Shown one piece after another: positions 61,528 to 64,000 of a stretch of DNA of 64,000 nt. The DNA is from CAZQHK01 sp964593455 (lineage in GTDB: Bacteria; Muiribacteriota; CAYSPT01): NCBI GenBank assembly GCA_964593455.1, contig CAZQHK010000003.1, positions 1-64,000 on the forward strand, given 5' to 3'. The translations under genes were made by a program, and so were the position numbers. The first letter of the stretch is position 1. Every line of letters starts with the position of its first letter. The notes beneath the pieces are model-generated. The model was given only the letters and a program-made list of their open reading frames with translations, did not search any database and was not told the DNA's origin.

Positions 61528-62328
61528 ATGATGGGCACACTTCACCGTTTCGAGATGTGGGCCGCCCTGGTTATGATTATCCTGCTGGCAGGACTGTCTG
61601 TAATCGGTGCGTTTTGGGGTGCCCGGCGCGCCGCCGCGTTCTTCAATTCATTTCCGCTGTCGATTTTCTGGCTGGCGCTGACGGGACTTTTACTGGTGGG
61701 ACTGGTCACTACTCGGTCTCTCAAGTATCGTCCCGGGCTGCTGCTGATACATCTCGGGTGCGTTTTTATCCTGGTGGGAGCCATGTGGAGTTCTACCGCC
61801 GGGCATCATGTGCAAAAAAAGCTATTCGGTATCGACAAAGTTCCCTTTGGAATAATGATAATTTACGAGGGCGCCGCCGAGAACCGCATCATTGTTGAAG
61901 GCGGCGGGATAGACGCCGAGCTGCCCTTCCGCATCTACCTGAGAGACTTCCGTATCGAATACTATGGTGATGATTCTTCCGGACCGGCAAAAAAGAGCGG
62001 CGGCACGCCGGGGGAGATAGCGGATGATACCGGTCGGGAACCTGACTCGGTGAGCATTATCCGCGATTATTTCAGTGATTTGATGCTGTTTGAAGAAGAA
62101 AAACTGGTGGGGCAGCAGGTGGTCGAGGTGAACCATCCGCTGCACTACGGCGGGTATCATTTCTACCAGGAATCATACGATCATGAGAATGAACAGTACA
62201 CGATTTTGTCAGTTGCCTCTGACAGCGGACTGAATCTCGTCTATACCGGTTATCTTATGCTCTCCCTCGGAGTCGTCTGGCTTTTTTGGCTCCGGCCCAT
62301 CCTTAAGAGGCAAAAAAATGGCGATTAA
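61528..62328 (+). CDS. resB: Cytochrome c biogenesis protein ResB-like
   Basis: A 266-residue membrane protein of the ResB/Ccs1 type. It has hydrophobic segments near residues 12-30, 42-60 and 68-88, a periplasmic domain (...HPLHYGGYHFYQESYD, a typical ResB ending) and a last helix. With CcsA it delivers heme to apocytochrome c in system II maturation. It is shorter than Bacillus ResB (about 540). It overlaps the downstream ccsA-like gene by 11 bases. Confidence 0.85.
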   Translation: MMGTLHRFEMWAALVMIILLAGLSVIGAFWGARRAAAFFNSFPLSIFWLALTGLLLVGLVTTRSLKYRPGLLLIHLGCVFILVGAMWSSTAGHHVQKKLFGIDKVPFGIMIIYEGAAENRIIVEGGGIDAELPFRIYLRDFRIEYYGDDSSGPAKKSGGTPGEIADDTGREPDSVSIIRDYFSDLMLFEEEKLVGQQVVEVNHPLHYGGYHFYQESYDHENEQYTILSVASDSGLNLVYTGYLMLSLGVVWLFWLRPILKRQKNGD

Positions 62329-63112
62329 GTACACCATCCAGGGAATACTTATCTATGGAGCCCTGGCGGTCTACGGGGCGGCCTGGGTGATGATGGTTTG
62401 GCGATTGTCCCGGGCGGGCCGGGTTTTATACTTTACCGGCTTCGTACTGGCGGTGGCCGCCTACGCCTACCGCTGGTTTGACGTGCAGCACGTCCCTTTG
62501 CAGAACCTCTTTGAGATATTTCTGACGCTGGGTATGCTGGTGTATCCACTATCGGTGTTCTGCCGGCGGGTGCTTGGCGTGGGAGGAGAAACCGTTGATA
62601 TGTTCATCGGGGCAATACTCCTGTTCCCATCGGGTTTTGTCTTTAGCGCCGAACCGCAGAATTTGCCGCCGGCCCTCCAAAGCTGGCTCTTTATCCCCCA
62701 TGTGGGAGTCTACATGCTCTCCTATGTAATTATGGCTAAAGCCGCCGTTCAGGCCGCTTACCAACTGGGTAAAAGCCCTGCTTTCAAAGGTAAACAGCAG
62801 ATCTCTTTCGAAGAGGGAACATACCGGATGATCCGGCTTGGTTTTCCTTTGCTGACCCTGGGACTGCTACTTGGAAGCTGGTGGGGCAAGTTGGCCTGGG
62901 GCGATTATTGGGGATGGGACCCGAAGGAACTCTGGTCCCTGGCATCGTGGCTCGTGTATCTCGGTTACTTCCATTTCCGCTCCATGTTCGGAAAAAAACA
63001 CCCTGGTATCAACAGCGCCTGGGCTATCGCCGGTCTAATAGTCATCGTGATAACTCTCCTCTGGGTAAACCTCTCCAGCCTCTTCGCCGGCCTGCACAGT
63101 TACGCCGTGTGA
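62318..63112 (+). CDS. ccsA: Cytochrome c biogenesis protein CcsA-like
   Basis: A 264-residue protein with about eight membrane segments and the heme-handling WWD motif (AWGDYWGWDPKELWSLASWLVY). Conserved histidines are seen in VQHVPLQNLFE, IPHVGVYM and GYFHF. It forms the system II cytochrome c synthase with ResB. Its ATG overlaps the resB gene end. Presence of this pair implies c-type cytochromes in the organism. Confidence 0.9.
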   Translation: MAIKYTIQGILIYGALAVYGAAWVMMVWRLSRAGRVLYFTGFVLAVAAYAYRWFDVQHVPLQNLFEIFLTLGMLVYPLSVFCRRVLGVGGETVDMFIGAILLFPSGFVFSAEPQNLPPALQSWLFIPHVGVYMLSYVIMAKAAVQAAYQLGKSPAFKGKQQISFEEGTYRMIRLGFPLLTLGLLLGSWWGKLAWGDYWGWDPKELWSLASWLVYLGYFHFRSMFGKKHPGINSAWAIAGLIVIVITLLWVNLSSLFAGLHSYAV

Positions 63113-63152
63113 GGTACGTGCCTCCCAATAGTGAGGATGGCTGACCTGGCCG

Positions 63153-64000
63153 TCAAACAGTTGGTATATATGTGCAGTATGGCTCCTCGCCCAGGAAGTT
63201 TCCCGATGTGCCCAGCGCCCTGGCCCGGCAGCCCCCGCAGCTCGACTGGTACTCACAGCGGCCACAGCGGCCCTCCAGCAATTTATAGTTTCTGAGTGAC
63301 TGAAACAGTGAAGACTGCTGATATATTTTTCTGAAATTCTCCTGCCGTAGGTCTCCAGCTTTCAAAGGCAAGAACCCACATCCAAAGACTTCACCTGTGC
63401 TGGATATGAAACAGAACCCGTTCCCGGCCATACATCCTCTTCCTCCGAAACGTGAGTTCGGTCTCCGACCGAGGGCCGGGTCGCCCGACATGAGCGGCCG
63501 CTGCCCGGCTTTATCCTTCTTCAACTGAGCTATGATTCTCATGTAATGCGGAGCACAGGTCATTTTTATCGGGATCGGTGATGTTTGATTCCATCGGTAT
63601 ATTTTCTCCATTGTTTTCTCATATTCTTCAGGAGATATCTCCATCCTGACCCTGGCTCTTCCCGTGGGTACCAGCATGAACACGTCCCACGCCGAGGCTC
63701 CGAATTTCACCGTCAGATCACGGATTTTACGAAGATTTTTCAGGTTGTGCTGGGTAACCGTCGTGTTGATCTGAAAAGGCATCCCGCCGGTTCTCAACAG
63801 ATCCAGGGTTGAAGCGGCCGCTTCGAAGGAGCCGGCCACCTGGCGGAACCCGTCATGAACTTCAGGATTAGAGCCATCGAGACTGATAGAGATCATCCTC
63901 ACGCCGCTCTTTTTCATCACCAGGACGGTTTCTTTCCTTATCTGGCTTCCGCTCGGTGACATGACCACCTTCAGTCCCTTTTTGGTGGCCCGCGCGGCTA
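63153..64000 (-). CDS. Radical SAM/SPASM protein, AhbC/AhbD/NirJ-like, partial
   Basis: The C-terminal 280 residues of a radical SAM enzyme; the CxxxCxxC SAM-cluster motif would lie beyond the window edge. Visible parts: ISISLDGSNPEVHDGFR, the SPASM region (CGRCEYQSSCGGCRARAL, then EEPYC) and GRGCMAGNGFCFISSTGEVFGCGFLPLKAGDL. The SPASM pattern is typical of NirJ and AhbC/AhbD, which remodel siroheme-derived porphyrins to heme d1 or heme b in anaerobes. Lying next to resB/ccsA supports a heme role. Which of the three is not decidable here. Confidence 0.8.
   Translation of the reverse strand, partial: AARATKKGLKVVMSPSGSQIRKETVLVMKKSGVRMISISLDGSNPEVHDGFRQVAGSFEAAASTLDLLRTGGMPFQINTTVTQHNLKNLRKIRDLTVKFGASAWDVFMLVPTGRARVRMEISPEEYEKTMEKIYRWNQTSPIPIKMTCAPHYMRIIAQLKKDKAGQRPLMSGDPALGRRPNSRFGGRGCMAGNGFCFISSTGEVFGCGFLPLKAGDLRQENFRKIYQQSSLFQSLRNYKLLEGRCGRCEYQSSCGGCRARALGTSGNFLGEEPYCTYIPTV

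Overview
The window looks like part of a metagenome-assembled genome of an anaerobic, Gram-negative-type bacterium. The lines of evidence are four 100-N scaffold gaps, a polyhydroxyalkanoate (PHA) locus with class III-like synthases, lipoprotein and pseudopilin genes, a ResB/CcsA cytochrome c maturation pair beside a heme-pathway-type radical SAM gene, and LarE/LarB/LarC. The lineage cannot be fixed from this sequence. A Desulfobacterota-like or neighbouring candidate phylum is an inference only. Most of the window is visibly GC-rich, but about 4.2-15.5 kb is clearly more AT-rich.

Layout. 1-4.1 kb: a worn accessory segment with an AAA/DUF4143 ATPase, a frameshifted unknown gene, a fragment of a TOTE-type primase fused to a cut-down AbiEii-like toxin, and an AbiEi-type antitoxin. 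It ends exactly at the 3' half of a tRNA-Ser(UGA) gene (4036-4087), which is probably an integration scar. 4.2-14.7 kb: a nucleotide block holding an amidohydrolase, divergent guaB/guaA, and a pyr operon (pyrBI fusion, pyrE, pyrF, pyrD-pyrK fusion, pyrC). It covers UMP synthesis from carbamoyl phosphate and IMP to GMP. 15-25 kb: an acyl-CoA synthetase, an acetate-transporter-like protein, and a PHA locus (reductase, PhaC, PhaE-like subunit, second PhaC, PhaR, phasin, secreted lipase/depolymerase-like protein). TTGC-N4-GCAA palindromes mark its promoters, probably as PhaR operators. A second tRNA-Ser-derived fragment lies at 25109.

25-35 kb: a DinG-like helicase interrupted by a gap, a second acyl-CoA synthetase, a TerB-like DUF533 protein, a GYF-AIM24 protein, and a 1036-residue CHAT-STAND-TPR protein whose CHAT domain has lost both catalytic residues. 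35-47 kb: three minor-pseudopilin genes, a FecR lipoprotein, a kinase-WD40 pseudogene, a Cas4/AddB-like nuclease, a purple-acid-phosphatase-like enzyme, an anchored thermonuclease, several zinc-ribbon membrane proteins, and a TPR protein with a pilin-like C-terminus. 47-64 kb: mostly housekeeping and transport (Nudix, IlvE, YfcC carrier, MscS channel, M42 peptidase, CysE, the lar operon), a MenA-like remnant, and the cytochrome c/heme genes.

Two of the four gaps (35585 and 43042) are flanked by the same 55-bp sequence on both sides, so they look like unresolved k-mer overlaps rather than missing DNA.
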